Assembly: GCF_002001105.1 (NCBI RefSeq)
Contig: NZ_MUNP01000037.1
Coordinates: 39,553-103,552 of the forward strand
Origin: Rhodanobacter sp. C06
GTDB lineage: Bacteria; Pseudomonadota; Gammaproteobacteria; Xanthomonadales; Rhodanobacteraceae
DNA length: 64,000 bases
Reading direction: 5' to 3'
The translations under genes were made by a program, and so were the position numbers. The notes beneath the pieces were generated by a model, which searched no databases, had not been told where the DNA came from, and saw only the letters and a list, made by a program, of their open reading frames with translations. Positions within the stretch are counted from its first letter, which is position 1; each line of letters opens with the position of its first letter. Shown here piece after piece: positions 8,693 to 19,119 of the stretch.

Positions 8693-8971
8693 TCAGCAGG
8701 GCACGGCCAGCGGATCGCCGGGATCGTCGCCCAGCTCGCGCATGGCCTCGCGCGCCTCGGCCAGCTGCGCCTCGACCTCGCGCACGATACCCTCGGCGAC
8801 ACCCAGGCTGGAATCGGGCACCATCACCGCGAGATAGTCCAGCGCCGGCAGCTGACCCACTCCGCCGGTGAGGTACTCGCCGGCGATGAAAGCGGGAATC
8901 TGCGCATGCTCCAGCGCATCCTTCACCAGGTGCGCATCGAACAGGTTTTCGGCGCGGTAGACGGTATGCAT
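8693..8971 (-). CDS. DUF2007 family small protein
   Basis: A 92-residue protein starting MHTVYRAENLFDAHLVKDAL. The order of a short beta strand, a helix, then IPAFIAGEYLTGGVGQLPALDYLAVMVPDS matches the DUF2007 (putative signal-transducing) fold, whose function is unknown. The acidic helical tail contains EVEAQLAEAREAMRELGDD. The gene is divergent from the diguanylate cyclase gene across 135 bp and is followed by apt. The ATG at 8971 fixes the family-typical N-terminus. Confidence 0.8.
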   Translation of the reverse strand: MHTVYRAENLFDAHLVKDALEHAQIPAFIAGEYLTGGVGQLPALDYLAVMVPDSSLGVAEGIVREVEAQLAEAREAMRELGDDPGDPLAVPC

Positions 8972-9106
8972 GAGCCGCACGCTAGCCCCGCCGCACGCCG
9001 ACGGCAAGCCCCGCGGCGCCCCAGTAGCGGCGCGGCGGCCATCTGCTCTATCGTCGCGCCAGCGGCGCCGGTAGCGACGCAAGGCGACACGGGGGATGGC
9101 CAGCCT

Positions 9107-10162
9107 ATGGGCAAGCGCGACGAAGGCTTGAGGTTCGTGAGCCTGGCGCATCGTCTGCGCACGTTGGGGCTGGGGCTGGGCATGCTGCCGGTGGCGGCCG
9201 TGCTGTACCAGCAGCAGGCGCCGGCTTGGCTGTGGTCGCTGCTGCTCGCCAACGGCTTGCTGTGGCCGCACCTGGCGTGGCTGCACGCCGTGCGCGCCAC
9301 GCGGCCGGTGCAGCACGAACAGTTCAACCTGATGGCCGACTCGGCCATGCTGGGGACGTGGATCGCGGTGATGCGGTTCAACCTGCTGCCCTGCGTGATG
9401 CTGGCCTCGATGATGGCAATGGATCGCATCAGCGCCGGCGGCGGGCGGGTGCTGCTGCGCGCGCTGCTGCTGCAGGTCGCGGCCTGCGCGCTGGTCGCGT
9501 GGCTGGGCGGCTTCGCCTGGCAGCCGACCAGCGACATGTTCGACATCGTCGCCTGCATCCCGATGATGGCGATCTATCCGGTCTGGCTGAGTACGGTGAA
9601 CTTCAAGTTCGGCCGCCGCATCCGCCAGCAGAACCGCCTGCTGGAACAGCTCAACCGTACCGACACGCTCACCGGCCTCGCCAACCGCGCGCACTGGCTG
9701 GAAACGGCCGCGCACGAGATGCACCGCTACCTGCGCAACCAGCGGCCGGCCACGCTGATCCTGCTCGACATCGACGGTTTCAAGCAGGTCAACGACCGCC
9801 ACGGCCACGCCACCGGCGATGCCCTGCTGCAGGAGATCGCCGCAGTGCTGCGCGAGAGCCTGCGCAGCGTGGATACGCCCGGCCGCCTCGGCGGCGACGA
9901 ATTCGGCGTGGTGCTGCCGGAGACCAGCCTCGAACGCGCCCGCGAGGTGGCCGAGCGGATCCGCCAGCGGGTCGAGCGGATCGGTCGTGGCGACGGCTCG
10001 TCCGTGCACCCGTGCACGCTCAGCCTGGGCGTGGCGGAGGTCGGGCCGCGGCACGCCAACGTGGAAGCCTGGATCAAGCAGGCTGATGTCACGCTGTACC
10101 TGGCCAAGGCGCAGGGCCGCAACCAGGTCTGCGCGAACCCGGCCGAAGTCGCGGCGCACTGA
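9107..10162 (+). CDS. MASE2-GGDEF diguanylate cyclase (AdrA/DgcC-like)
   Basis: A 351-residue inner-membrane enzyme that makes cyclic di-GMP from two GTP. The N-terminal ~165 residues hold several hydrophobic segments with the pattern of the MASE2 sensor of AdrA/DgcC (LANGLLWPHLAWLHA, MRFNLLPCVMLASMMAMDR). The C-terminal GGDEF domain has an intact active site (RLGGDEFGVVL). An allosteric inhibition site RxxD (RSVD) lies exactly five residues before GGDEF, so product inhibition is expected. The start at 9107 (MGKRDEGLRF) is chosen because upstream codons run into the divergent DUF2007 promoter region. GGGGGA lies about 10 nt upstream. It stands as a single gene before glnS. The signal sensed by MASE2 is unknown. 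Confidence 0.9.
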   Translation: MGKRDEGLRFVSLAHRLRTLGLGLGMLPVAAVLYQQQAPAWLWSLLLANGLLWPHLAWLHAVRATRPVQHEQFNLMADSAMLGTWIAVMRFNLLPCVMLASMMAMDRISAGGGRVLLRALLLQVAACALVAWLGGFAWQPTSDMFDIVACIPMMAIYPVWLSTVNFKFGRRIRQQNRLLEQLNRTDTLTGLANRAHWLETAAHEMHRYLRNQRPATLILLDIDGFKQVNDRHGHATGDALLQEIAAVLRESLRSVDTPGRLGGDEFGVVLPETSLERAREVAERIRQRVERIGRGDGSSVHPCTLSLGVAEVGPRHANVEAWIKQADVTLYLAKAQGRNQVCANPAEVAAH

Positions 10163-10244
10163 GTCGTCCAGCCCCCGTAACTTCGGTCGCCAGCGGGGAC
10201 AAGGTAAACTTCGCGGATTCTTTCGCCAGCCCGCGAGTCGCTTC

Positions 10245-12005
<1,761 letters not shown>

Positions 12006-12010
12006 GCGCG

Positions 12011-12571
12011 ATGTTCCTGCCGCGCCAGATCCACCTCACCCTGCCGCCGTGGGTCGACGAGTTCGTCGACGACACGCGCCACTACGTCACCGACGAGGAG
12101 CGCGTGGGCCTGGCCATCGCGCTCTCCCGCCGCAACATCGAGCACGGTCCCGGCGGCCCGTTCGGCGCCGCGGTGTTCAATGCCGAGGGTCGCGTGGTGT
12201 CGGTGGGCGTGAACCGCGTGGTGCCGCAGACCTGCTCGGTGGCGCACGCGGAAATGCTGGCCTACATGAGCGCGCAGCAACGCCTCGCCAGCTTTCGCCT
12301 CAACGCCGACGGCGGCCGCTACACGCTGGCCACCAGTGCCCAGCCCTGCTGCCAGTGCTACGGCGCCACGGTGTGGGCCGGCGTCGACGAGCTGCTGATC
12401 GGCGCGCGCGCCGAGGATGTCGAGGAACTCACCGAGTTCGACGAAGGCCCGCTGCCCGCCGACTGGATCGGCGAGCTCGCGCGCCGCGGCATCGCGGTGC
12501 GCCGCGACATCCTGCGCAACGAGGCGCGCGACGTGCTCGCCAGCTACGGCGCCCGCGGCGCAGCGTATTGA
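12011..12571 (+). CDS. Nucleoside/base deaminase, CMP/dCMP deaminase fold
   Basis: A 186-residue zinc-dependent hydrolase that replaces a ring amino group with a carbonyl. The zinc/proton-shuttle motif HAE (VAHAEMLAY) is near residue 81. The second motif PCxxC appears as QPCCQCYG near residue 116. It resembles guanine-deaminase-like or general nucleoside deaminases more than TadA, since the TadA-type tRNA-binding C-terminus is absent, but the substrate is not determinable. It is located between glnS (5-bp gap) and the TVP38-like gene, whose proposed TTG start overlaps this stop by 4 nt, suggesting coupled translation. Confidence 0.85.
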   Translation: MFLPRQIHLTLPPWVDEFVDDTRHYVTDEERVGLAIALSRRNIEHGPGGPFGAAVFNAEGRVVSVGVNRVVPQTCSVAHAEMLAYMSAQQRLASFRLNADGGRYTLATSAQPCCQCYGATVWAGVDELLIGARAEDVEELTEFDEGPLPADWIGELARRGIAVRRDILRNEARDVLASYGARGAAY

Positions 12572-13290
12572 AACGCCTGCGCGCCGCCTTGCCGCTGGTC
12601 CTGCTGCTGGTCGCCGGGATCGTGCTGTACGCCTCGGGCGCGCTGGACCGGCTGAGCCCGCAGCACCTGGTCGCCCATCAGCACGAGCTGCACGCGCACA
12701 TCGCCGCACATCCGTGGCTGAGCCGGCTGGCCTACGTCGGCCTGCTCGCGCTGGCGATGTCCACCGGCATCCCCGGCACCATCGTGATCATCCTTGCCGG
12801 CGGCTTCGCGTTCGGTGTCGTCGACGGCACGCTGTGTTCCTCGGCGGGCCTGACCCTCGGTTCGCTGATCCTGTACCTTGCCAGCCGCTACGCCTTCGGC
12901 GCGGGCACGCGCCCGCCGCCGCCGTTCGCCGCCCGGCTGCACCACGGCTTCGAACGCCATCCGGTGAGCTACACCCTGTTTCTGCGCTTCGTGCCGGTGA
13001 TGCCGTTCGGCGCGGTCACCGTGGGGTTGGCCTGGCTGCGCTGCCCGCTGTGGCTGTTCCTGGGCGCCAGCTGGCTGGGCGGCACGGTGTCGCTGGTGTT
13101 CGAATGCTCGATCGGCGCAGGGCTGGGCGAGGCGCTGGGCCGCGACGGCGCGCTCGACGTCGGACTCTTCCTGCATCCCTCGGTGCTGTTGCCGATGGGC
13201 GCACTGGCCCTGCTGGCGCTGTTGCCGCTGGCAGTCGAGCGCCTTACCCGGCGCTGGCGGCAGGCCCAGCCGCCGGACCCGCGAGACTGA
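12568..13290 (+). CDS. TVP38/TMEM64 (DedA-like) membrane protein
   Basis: A 240-residue integral inner-membrane protein with about five hydrophobic segments. The conserved SNARE-associated/VTT motif region is visible: STGIPGTIVIILAGGFAFG, then a glycine-rich GSLILYLASRY, then RFVPVMPFGAVTVGLAW. Homologues act in membrane lipid scrambling and homeostasis, though the bacterial substrate is uncertain. The only plausible start is TTG at 12568 (LKRLRAALPLVLLLV), overlapping the deaminase stop codon as TTGA. No ATG or GTG precedes the first membrane segment. The C-terminus ends in a basic tail. Confidence 0.82.
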   Translation: MKRLRAALPLVLLLVAGIVLYASGALDRLSPQHLVAHQHELHAHIAAHPWLSRLAYVGLLALAMSTGIPGTIVIILAGGFAFGVVDGTLCSSAGLTLGSLILYLASRYAFGAGTRPPPPFAARLHHGFERHPVSYTLFLRFVPVMPFGAVTVGLAWLRCPLWLFLGASWLGGTVSLVFECSIGAGLGEALGRDGALDVGLFLHPSVLLPMGALALLALLPLAVERLTRRWRQAQPPDPRD

Positions 13291-13365
13291 GCGCCCACAG
13301 CGTTTGCTAATCATCCGGCGCGCATGCTTGGCGGAACTGTGTCGTCCATCCCGCCGGAGCCCGTC

Positions 13366-14361
13366 ATGAAGTCCATCGCCTCGCTGCTGTTCCTCGCCGT
13401 CGGCAGTGCCGCCGCCGCATCGGCCTTCGCCGCCACGCCGGATTACGCCGTACTGCAGCGCCACCCGCTGGGCGGCAGCGGCGGTTGGGACTACCTCACC
13501 ATCGACGCGGCCACGCACCACCTGCTGATCGCCCGCAACGACCGCGTGATGGTGGTGGACACGGAGAATGGCAAGCTCACCGGCGAGATCCCCGGCATGC
13601 AGCACATCCACGGCATCGCGCTGGTGCCGAAGCTGCGCCACGGCTACGTCAGCGACGGCGCCGCCAACAGCGTCCACGTGATCGACCTGGATACGCTGAA
13701 AGACCTGCGCGACATCCCGATCGCGGGCAAGGGCCCCGACGCCATCGTGTTCGATCCGGCCAGCGGCCACGTGCTGACCATGAACGGCCACAGCGGCGAC
13801 GCCAGCGTGATCGATCCGGCCAGCGACAAGGCCATCGCCGAGATCGCCCTGCCCGGCCGCCCGGAGTTCGCGGTCAGCGATGGCCAAGGCCACGTGTTCG
13901 CGAACCTCGAGGACAAGAACGAGCTGGCGCGCATCGACACGAAGACGGACAAGGTCGACGCCGTGTGGAAGCTCGCGCCCTGCGACTCGCCCAGCGGGCT
14001 GGCCATCGACACGCAGTCGCACCGCCTGTTCTCGGTCTGCGACAACCAGTTGATGGTGGTTACCGATGCCAATGACGGCCACCAGGTCACCACCGTGGCG
14101 ATCGGCAAGGGTCCGGACGCCGCCCGCTTCGATCCCGCCACCCGGCTGGTCTACAGCTCCAACCACGACGGCACGCTGACCGTCGTGCACGAGGACGATG
14201 CCGACCATTACCGCGTGCTGGCGAACGTGCCCACCCAGGTCGGCGCGCGCACCATGGCGCTGGACAAGGCCACCCATCGCGTCTGGCTGGTCGCCGCCGC
14301 CCCCGCGCCGCGTGGCGCGCCGGTGAAGGACTTCACCGCGCTGGTAGTGGGTACGCGGTGA
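13366..14361 (+). CDS. Exported YncE-like beta-propeller protein
   Basis: A 331-residue secreted protein. The signal peptide is MKSIASLLFLAVGSAAAASAFAA. The mature part consists of repeated ~40-residue propeller blades with the NHL/YncE-like pattern x-V-I-D-x-x-(T/S)-x-K, e.g. VMVVDTENGKLTGEI, VHVIDLDTLKDLRDI, ASVIDPASDKAIAEI and LARIDTKTDKVDAVW. No catalytic motif is visible; YncE-type proteins are putative binding scaffolds. The start at 13366 follows GGAG by 7 nt. An in-frame ATG at 13324 would bury the signal peptide. It ends facing tRNA-Lys on the opposite strand. Confidence 0.85.
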   Translation: MKSIASLLFLAVGSAAAASAFAATPDYAVLQRHPLGGSGGWDYLTIDAATHHLLIARNDRVMVVDTENGKLTGEIPGMQHIHGIALVPKLRHGYVSDGAANSVHVIDLDTLKDLRDIPIAGKGPDAIVFDPASGHVLTMNGHSGDASVIDPASDKAIAEIALPGRPEFAVSDGQGHVFANLEDKNELARIDTKTDKVDAVWKLAPCDSPSGLAIDTQSHRLFSVCDNQLMVVTDANDGHQVTTVAIGKGPDAARFDPATRLVYSSNHDGTLTVVHEDDADHYRVLANVPTQVGARTMALDKATHRVWLVAAAPAPRGAPVKDFTALVVGTR

Positions 14362-14410
14362 GGCGCTGCAACGCACGAGCCGGGCAAGCGGCCATCCAAG
14401 CCGCCATTCC

Positions 14411-14440
14411 AAAAAAAAGGAGCGCCCTTGCGAGCGCTCC
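14411..14440 (-). terminator. Rho-independent terminator of tRNA-Lys
   Basis: Read on the minus strand, a 7-bp stem GGAGCGC / GCGCTCC with an 8-nt loop is followed by eight Ts. It starts 8 bp after the tRNA 3' end and closes the queC-tRNA-Lys transcript. Confidence 0.9.
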
Positions 14441-14448
14441 GGAAATCT

Positions 14449-14524
14449 TGGTGGGTCGTCCGGGACTCGAACCCGGGACCAATGGATTAAAAGTCCAGTG
14501 CTCTACCAGCTGAGCTAACGACCC
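14449..14524 (-). tRNA. tRNA-Lys (anticodon UUU), CCA encoded
   Basis: A 76-nt cloverleaf: acceptor GGGTCGT pairs with ACGACCC, the D-arm is GCTCAGCTGGTAGAGC, the anticodon loop is CTTTTAA with anticodon TTT, the T-loop is TTCGAGT, and the discriminator A is followed by an encoded CCA. It lies 59 bp downstream of queC on the same strand and is followed by a strong terminator. Confidence 0.97.
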
Positions 14525-14583
14525 GTCATCAAGCGGACTGGCGATTTTAGGGATTGCGCCGCAAGCACACAAGCAAAGATGGC

Positions 14584-15288
14584 TCAGACATAACGCGTGG
14601 GATCGGACAGGCCTGCCTCGCGGAAACCTTGCGCACGCAGGCGGCAGGCGTCGCAGTGGCCGCAGGCGCGACCCTCGGCGTCGGCCTGGTAACAGCTCAC
14701 CGTGGCGGAAAAATCCACGCCCAGCCGCGCGCCCTCGCGCGCGATGTCGGCCTTGCTCATCGCCATCAGCGGCGCGTGGATGCGGATGCCCGCGCCCTCC
14801 ACGCCGGCCTTGGTGGCGACGTTGGCCAGTCGCTCGAAGGCCTCGACGAAGGCGGGGCGGCAGTCGGGATAGCCCGAGTAGTCCACCGCGTTGACGCCGC
14901 ACCAGATGTCGCAAGAGCCCAGCACCTCGGCCCAGCCCAGTGCGATCGACAGCATGATGGTGTTGCGCGCCGGCACGTAGGTCACCGGGATGTGGCCGTC
15001 GCCGTCGTGGGCGTCGTCATCCAGCGGCACAGCGATGTCGGCGGTGAGCGCCGAACCACCGATGCTGCGCAGATCGACGTGCACGGTCTTGTGCTCGACC
15101 GCGCCGAGCATTTTCGACACCCGCCCCGAAGCTTCCAGCTCCGAACTGTGGCGCTGGCCATAGGCCACGCTGAGCGCATGCACCTGGTAGCCCCGTTCGC
15201 GCACGATGGCAATGGTGACGGCCGAGTCCATGCCACCGGAAACGAGCACGACGGCCTTGCGGGGAAGTGTTTCAGACATGGGATTCAT
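14584..15288 (-). CDS. queC: 7-cyano-7-deazaguanine synthase QueC
   Basis: A 234-residue ATP-dependent enzyme that converts 7-carboxy-7-deazaguanine to preQ0 in queuosine biosynthesis. The PP-loop is [10 protein letters not shown] near the N-terminus. The zinc site is the C-terminal cluster C-x8-C-x2-C-x2-C in [17 protein letters not shown]. The start may be the ATG at 15288 (MNPMSET) or at 15279. It is separated from queE, which makes its substrate, by 167 bp containing an 18-bp palindrome, and is followed by tRNA-Lys. No queD or queF is present in this window. Confidence 0.96.
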   Translation of the reverse strand: MNPMSETLPRKAVVLVSGGMDSAVTIAIVRERGYQVHALSVAYGQRHSSELEASGRVSKMLGAVEHKTVHVDLRSIGGSALTADIAVPLDDDAHDGDGHIPVTYVPARNTIMLSIALGWAEVLGSCDIWCGVNAVDYSGYPDCRPAFVEAFERLANVATKAGVEGAGIRIHAPLMAMSKADIAREGARLGVDFSATVSCYQADAEGRACGHCDACRLRAQGFREAGLSDPTRYV

Positions 15289-15402
15289 CCACTGGGCTAC
15301 GACCGGTCACCGGTCGGAAAACGCTTACGGCGACACAGGCCGCAGCGCGGGATTCGCTTGTCGTCCGTGGCGGCACGGCCAGCGCGAATTTTCCTGGGAA
15401 GT

Positions 15403-15420
15403 GCGGCCATCGATGGCCGC
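15403..15420. repeat. 18-bp perfect palindrome between queE and queC
   Basis: GCGGCCATCGATGGCCGC is fully self-complementary and lies in the 167-bp gap between two genes of the same pathway. On the minus strand no T-run follows, so it is not a standard terminator in the transcribed direction. It may be an mRNA hairpin or a protein site. Confidence 0.5.
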
Positions 15421-15455
15421 CTTTTGACTCTCGCGCCCAAGGACGAACGCACTCA

Positions 15456-16151
15456 TTACCTTCCCGGTGCGTCATTCCACAGCAGCTTGTGCAGCTGCAG
15501 CTGGAAGCGCACGGGCAGCTTGTCGGCGATGATCCATTCGGCCAGTTCGCGCGGCGCGACCTGGCCCCAGACCGGCGAGAACAGCACCATGCAGCGCCGG
15601 TCGATCGCGTGTTCGGCCACCACGCCGCGCGCCCACTCGTAGTCGGCGCGGCTGGCGATCACGACCTTCACCTGGTCGTGCGGCAGCAGGTGGTCGAGGT
15701 TGGACCACAGGTTGCGCGCGCTTTCGCCGGAGTCCGGCGCCTTCAGGTCCATCACCTTGCGCACGCGCGGGTCGACTGCGGCCACGTCCAGCGCGCCGGA
15801 GGTCTCCAGCGAGACTTCGTGGCCGGCGTCGCACAGGCGCTGCAGCAGGGTCAGGCAACGCTTCTGCGCCAGCGGTTCGCCACCGGTGACGCAGACATGC
15901 CGCGCACCATGGCGCGCGACCTCGGCGAGGATGTCGTCGATCGTGCGCCACTCGCCGCCATGGAACGAGTACGTGGTGTCACACCACACGCAGCGCAGCG
16001 GGCAGCCGGTGAGGCGCACGAACACGGTGGGCCAGCCGATCGCATCGGCCTCGCCCTGGATCGAATGGAAGATCTCGGTGATGCGCAGCCGCTCGGCGGC
16101 GACCGCGGGCGCGGCCGTGGCCGCGCTGGTGCTGGCATCACTCACGGCCAT
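15456..16151 (-). CDS. queE: 7-carboxy-7-deazaguanine synthase QueE (radical SAM)
   Basis: A 231-residue radical S-adenosylmethionine enzyme that contracts 6-carboxytetrahydropterin to 7-carboxy-7-deazaguanine. The cluster-binding motif is CPLRCVWC (CX3CX2C), followed by DTTYSF. The SAM-binding VTGGEPLAQ and the N-terminal TEIFHSIQGE typical of QueE are present. The first ~20 residues are a low-complexity Ala/Ser stretch. The start lies 4 bp after the cpoB stop, with GAGG overlapping that stop region, so it is translated as part of the Tol-Pal operon. Confidence 0.95.
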   Translation of the reverse strand: MAVSDASTSAATAAPAVAAERLRITEIFHSIQGEADAIGWPTVFVRLTGCPLRCVWCDTTYSFHGGEWRTIDDILAEVARHGARHVCVTGGEPLAQKRCLTLLQRLCDAGHEVSLETSGALDVAAVDPRVRKVMDLKAPDSGESARNLWSNLDHLLPHDQVKVVIASRADYEWARGVVAEHAIDRRCMVLFSPVWGQVAPRELAEWIIADKLPVRFQLQLHKLLWNDAPGR

Positions 16152-16155
16152 GCCC

Positions 16156-17031
16156 TCAACCGGCCTGGATGCGGCGCAGCCGCTCCTTCGCGAGGCTGGC
16201 GGCCTTGGAGCTGGGGTATTTGCTGACCACGGACTCGAGCGTGGCCTTCGCGGCCGGCGCCTGCTTCAGTTCGAGCTGGCAGTAGCCAACCTTGAGCAGG
16301 GCGTCGGGCGCCTTCTCGCTCTGCGGGAACTGGTTCAGCAGATGCTGGAACGCCTCCAGCGCCACCTTGTAGTTGGTAGTGACGTAGTACGACTCACCCA
16401 GCCAGTAGAACGCATTCGGGGTGAGCGAATGATCCGGGTACTGCTCGATGAACTTGCGGAACTCGCGCGAGGCGCCGACGTAGTCGCCACCGCGAAGCGT
16501 TTTGAAGGCGGCGTCGTAGGCGGCCTGCGCCGCGGCGTTGTCCGCTGCCGAAAGCGGCTTGTTGCCGCCCTTGGCAGGCGGTGCCTGGGTGGTCGGAGTT
16601 GACGTGGCGTTGGCCGCCGGATTGCCCGCAGCGGCGGCCGTGCCCGTGGCGGCGGCTCCCGCGGCGGCCGGTGCGCTGCTGCCGGAAGCCGGCGCCGCGC
16701 CCGTCTTGCTGGCGGCCTCGAGACGTCCCAGACGGGAGTCGAGGTCGATGTATTGGTCTTTGCTCTTGTCCTGGAGCTGCTGCAGCTGGTGCTGCAGTTC
16801 CTCGATCTGGCCCTGCATGTCACGCAGCTGCGACTGCACCTGCTGCAGCTGGTTGACCAGCGTGGCGCTGCTCTGGTCCTTGTTCTGCGCCCGCTGCTCC
16901 AGCAGGGAGACGCGGTCGGCAAGGCTCAGGCGCGAGTCCTGCGCGAATACCGGCAGCACGAAAAGCATGGCGGACGCTAATGCGCCCGCCATGCCGATCC
17001 TGGCTGCAAGTTTGCTGGCCAGAGGCTTCAT
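16156..17031 (-). CDS. cpoB: Tol-Pal cell division coordinator CpoB (YbgF)
   Basis: A 291-residue periplasmic protein that links the Tol-Pal machine with peptidoglycan synthesis. The signal peptide is at the N-terminus (cleavage near VFAQDS). A coiled coil at about residues 40-105 is rich in Gln/Leu heptads (LVNQLQQVQSQLRDMQGQIE) and would mediate trimerisation. An Ala/Pro/Thr linker follows, and then three TPR repeats at ~170-290 (YDAAFKTLRGGDYVGASREF, FYWLGESYYVTTNYKVALEA, LLKVGYCQLELKQAPAAKAT). It ends 4 bp before queE and begins 3 bp after pal, as expected for the operon. Confidence 0.95.
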   Translation of the reverse strand: MKPLASKLAARIGMAGALASAMLFVLPVFAQDSRLSLADRVSLLEQRAQNKDQSSATLVNQLQQVQSQLRDMQGQIEELQHQLQQLQDKSKDQYIDLDSRLGRLEAASKTGAAPASGSSAPAAAGAAATGTAAAAGNPAANATSTPTTQAPPAKGGNKPLSAADNAAAQAAYDAAFKTLRGGDYVGASREFRKFIEQYPDHSLTPNAFYWLGESYYVTTNYKVALEAFQHLLNQFPQSEKAPDALLKVGYCQLELKQAPAAKATLESVVSKYPSSKAASLAKERLRRIQAG

Positions 17032-17034
17032 CGC

Positions 17035-17544
17035 TTACTCGGCCGTGTAGACGATCTCGACGCGACGGTTCTTGCTCCAGCAATCCTCGTTGTGCTCGCG
17101 GCACACCGGCTTCTCCTTGCCGTAGCTGATCACGCTGATCTGGCTGGCGGAACCGCCGTTGGCCTGCAGCGCGCTGGACACGGCGTTCGCACGACGCTCG
17201 CCCAGGCCCAGGTTGTATTCCTTGGAGCCGCGCTCGTCGGTGTTGCCTTCCAGACGCATCTGCGCCATCGGGCGGTCCTGCAGGTACTTGGCGTGGCAAG
17301 CCATGATCTGCTGGAACTCCGGCTTGATCTCGGACTTGTCGAAGTCGAAGTACACGACGCGCTGGCGCAGGCAGGCATCGGTGTTGAGGTCGGCCGGCGT
17401 GTACTTGCCGCTGGTCTCGGCCGGCTGGGTCTGGGCGACGGGCTCGCTGGCCGGAGCCTGCGGCTTGACTTCCTGCTTCTTGGAACAGGCGGCCGCGCCA
17501 ACGCAAAGCAGGGCGACCAGGGCGACGCGAACGGTCTTATTCAT
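17035..17544 (-). CDS. pal: Peptidoglycan-associated lipoprotein Pal
   Basis: A 169-residue outer-membrane lipoprotein that anchors peptidoglycan and is the end point of the Tol system. The lipoprotein signal ends at VGAAAC, with Cys20 as the lipidated residue. A Pro/Ala/Thr linker leads to the OmpA-like domain, whose peptidoglycan-binding motif is NTDERGSKEYNLGLGERRA; VVYFDFDKSEI also matches Pal. A Shine-Dalgarno (AGGA) lies ~8 nt upstream. A 240-bp gap with a hairpin separates it from tolB, so pal-cpoB-queE may have an additional promoter there. An AT-richer patch at about 17625-17660 is a candidate. Confidence 0.96.
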   Translation of the reverse strand: MNKTVRVALVALLCVGAAACSKKQEVKPQAPASEPVAQTQPAETSGKYTPADLNTDACLRQRVVYFDFDKSEIKPEFQQIMACHAKYLQDRPMAQMRLEGNTDERGSKEYNLGLGERRANAVSSALQANGGSASQISVISYGKEKPVCREHNEDCWSKNRRVEIVYTAE

Positions 17545-17753
17545 GGTGACGTTCCTTCAAACGTGTTGAGTTCCGGCATACAGTGACGGACTGGTTACGG
17601 GACGAAATCGCCGGTGGACCGGCTGTTGTTTATTTTGGTCTTGCAAGATCAACGGCGTGTGATGCGCGCCTTCAATGGCTGACCCTGGCGCGCGAAGGCG
17701 TTGCGGCCGGCAAAACACGCCGGGCGCGACCCTCGCGGACCGTCCCCGGCATC

Positions 17754-17779
17754 GACCGCCGCACGCGAATGCGGCGGTC
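17754..17779 (-). terminator. Hairpin between tolB and pal, possible attenuator
   Basis: A perfect 10-bp stem (GACCGCCGCA / TGCGGCGGTC) with a 6-nt loop starts 5 bp after the tolB stop codon. On the minus strand it is preceded by TTTT but not followed by a T-run, so complete termination is doubtful. mRNA protection or attenuation is as likely. Confidence 0.45.
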
Positions 17780-17784
17780 AAAAT

Positions 17785-19119
17785 TCATTGCTGTCGATAC
17801 GGACCCCAAGCAGGATCGCTCACGCTGCCATTGGCGAGCGCAAGACGCTGGCGCACCATGCCGTCAGCCGAAGTGGCATACAGCACGCCGCGCGGACCTT
17901 CAGTGGCACCGTACAGCAGCATGCTGGCGTTCGGCGCCCAGCTGGGACCGAAATCCAGCGGTCCCGGCGAGAGGAAATGCACCTGCCCACCCAAGCCGAG
18001 ATCCATCACTGCGATACGATACACGTTCCCGTTGCCCTGCACCATGGCAAGTTCCTTGCCGTCGTAGCTGATGCTGCAATTGGAGTTGTAGGTGCCCTGG
18101 AAGCTGATCCGCTGGGCGGTGCCGCCGCTGGCCGGGATCTGGTAGATCTGCGGCCGGCCGGAACGGTCGGAGGTGAAATAGATGGACTGGCCGTCCGGTG
18201 CCCATACCGGCTCGGTGTCGATCGCGAGGTTGTGGGTCAGCCGGGTTTCCTGGCGGGAGGCCACGTCGAGCACGAACAGTTCGAGGTTACCCACGTAGGA
18301 CAACGCCACCGCCAGCTTCCGGCCGTCGGGGGACCACGCCGGCGCACCGTTGATGCCCTTGGCATGCGATTCCACCAGCTGGCGGGCGCCGGTGGTGAGG
18401 TCTTGCACGTAGATCTGCGAATTGCCGCTCTCGAAGGAGACGTAGGCGATCTTCTTGCCGTCCGGCGACCACGCCGGCGACATCAGCGACTCGTGCGAGC
18501 GCGCCACCACCTGCGGGTTGTAGCCATCCGAATCGGCCACCACCAGCGAATACATGGTGTTGTTGCCCAGGCCGACCTGGGTGATGTAGGCGATGCGGGT
18601 CCAGAACGCCCCGCGCACGCCGGTGATCTTCTGGTAGATCGCGTCGGCAATCTGGTGCGCCACGCCACGCAGGTCGCCCGCCGGTGCGGTGTAGGACGCC
18701 GCCAGCAGGTTCTGCTGCTTGTTCACGTCCCACAGCTCGTAGTTGATCTTGAGCATGCCGCCGCCGGCGTCGCTGACGCTGCCCACCGTGATGAAGTCCT
18801 GCTTGAGCAGGCGCCAGGTGGCGAACTTGATGTCCGCGCCCTTGGCAGGAAACTCCACGATGTCGCTCTTGGCCAGCGAGCGGAACTTGCCGCTGCGGTT
18901 GAGATCGTTGCGGATCACGTCGGCCACGTCGGTCGGCAGCGGCGCCACGCCGGGCTGGGCGAACGGCACCACCGCGATCGGGGTGGCGGTCTTCACACCG
19001 TTGGCGATCTGGATGTCGAGGCCGCCGGTCTGCGCGGCCGCCTGCCCGGCAAACAGCGCCGTGACGAGCAGCAGGACGAGGGCGTACAGCGGATTCGGTT
19101 TGCGCATGAGGCTCATCAT
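17785..19119 (-). CDS. tolB: Tol-Pal system periplasmic protein TolB
   Basis: A 444-residue periplasmic protein that binds Pal and is released by the TolQRA motor. The signal peptide MRKPNPLYALVLLLVTALFAGQAAAQ is followed by the TolB N-terminal domain (PIAVVPFAQPG, DVADVIRNDLNRSGKFR) and a six-bladed WD40-like propeller with repeated AWSPDGKKIAYVS and PVWAPDGQSIYFTS blades. The ATG at 19119 overlaps the tolA stop as ATGA. An alternative ATG at 19107 starts directly at the signal peptide and gives 440 residues. Both are in frame and neither has a strong ribosome binding site. Confidence 0.95.
   Translation of the reverse strand: MMSLMRKPNPLYALVLLLVTALFAGQAAAQTGGLDIQIANGVKTATPIAVVPFAQPGVAPLPTDVADVIRNDLNRSGKFRSLAKSDIVEFPAKGADIKFATWRLLKQDFITVGSVSDAGGGMLKINYELWDVNKQQNLLAASYTAPAGDLRGVAHQIADAIYQKITGVRGAFWTRIAYITQVGLGNNTMYSLVVADSDGYNPQVVARSHESLMSPAWSPDGKKIAYVSFESGNSQIYVQDLTTGARQLVESHAKGINGAPAWSPDGRKLAVALSYVGNLELFVLDVASRQETRLTHNLAIDTEPVWAPDGQSIYFTSDRSGRPQIYQIPASGGTAQRISFQGTYNSNCSISYDGKELAMVQGNGNVYRIAVMDLGLGGQVHFLSPGPLDFGPSWAPNASMLLYGATEGPRGVLYATSADGMVRQRLALANGSVSDPAWGPYRQQ

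Noticed and set aside
17754..17779. Full terminator ending the tolQRAB transcript
   Set aside because: The stem is good but there is no T-run after it in the transcribed direction, so pal may still be read through. Kept only as a hairpin or possible attenuator.
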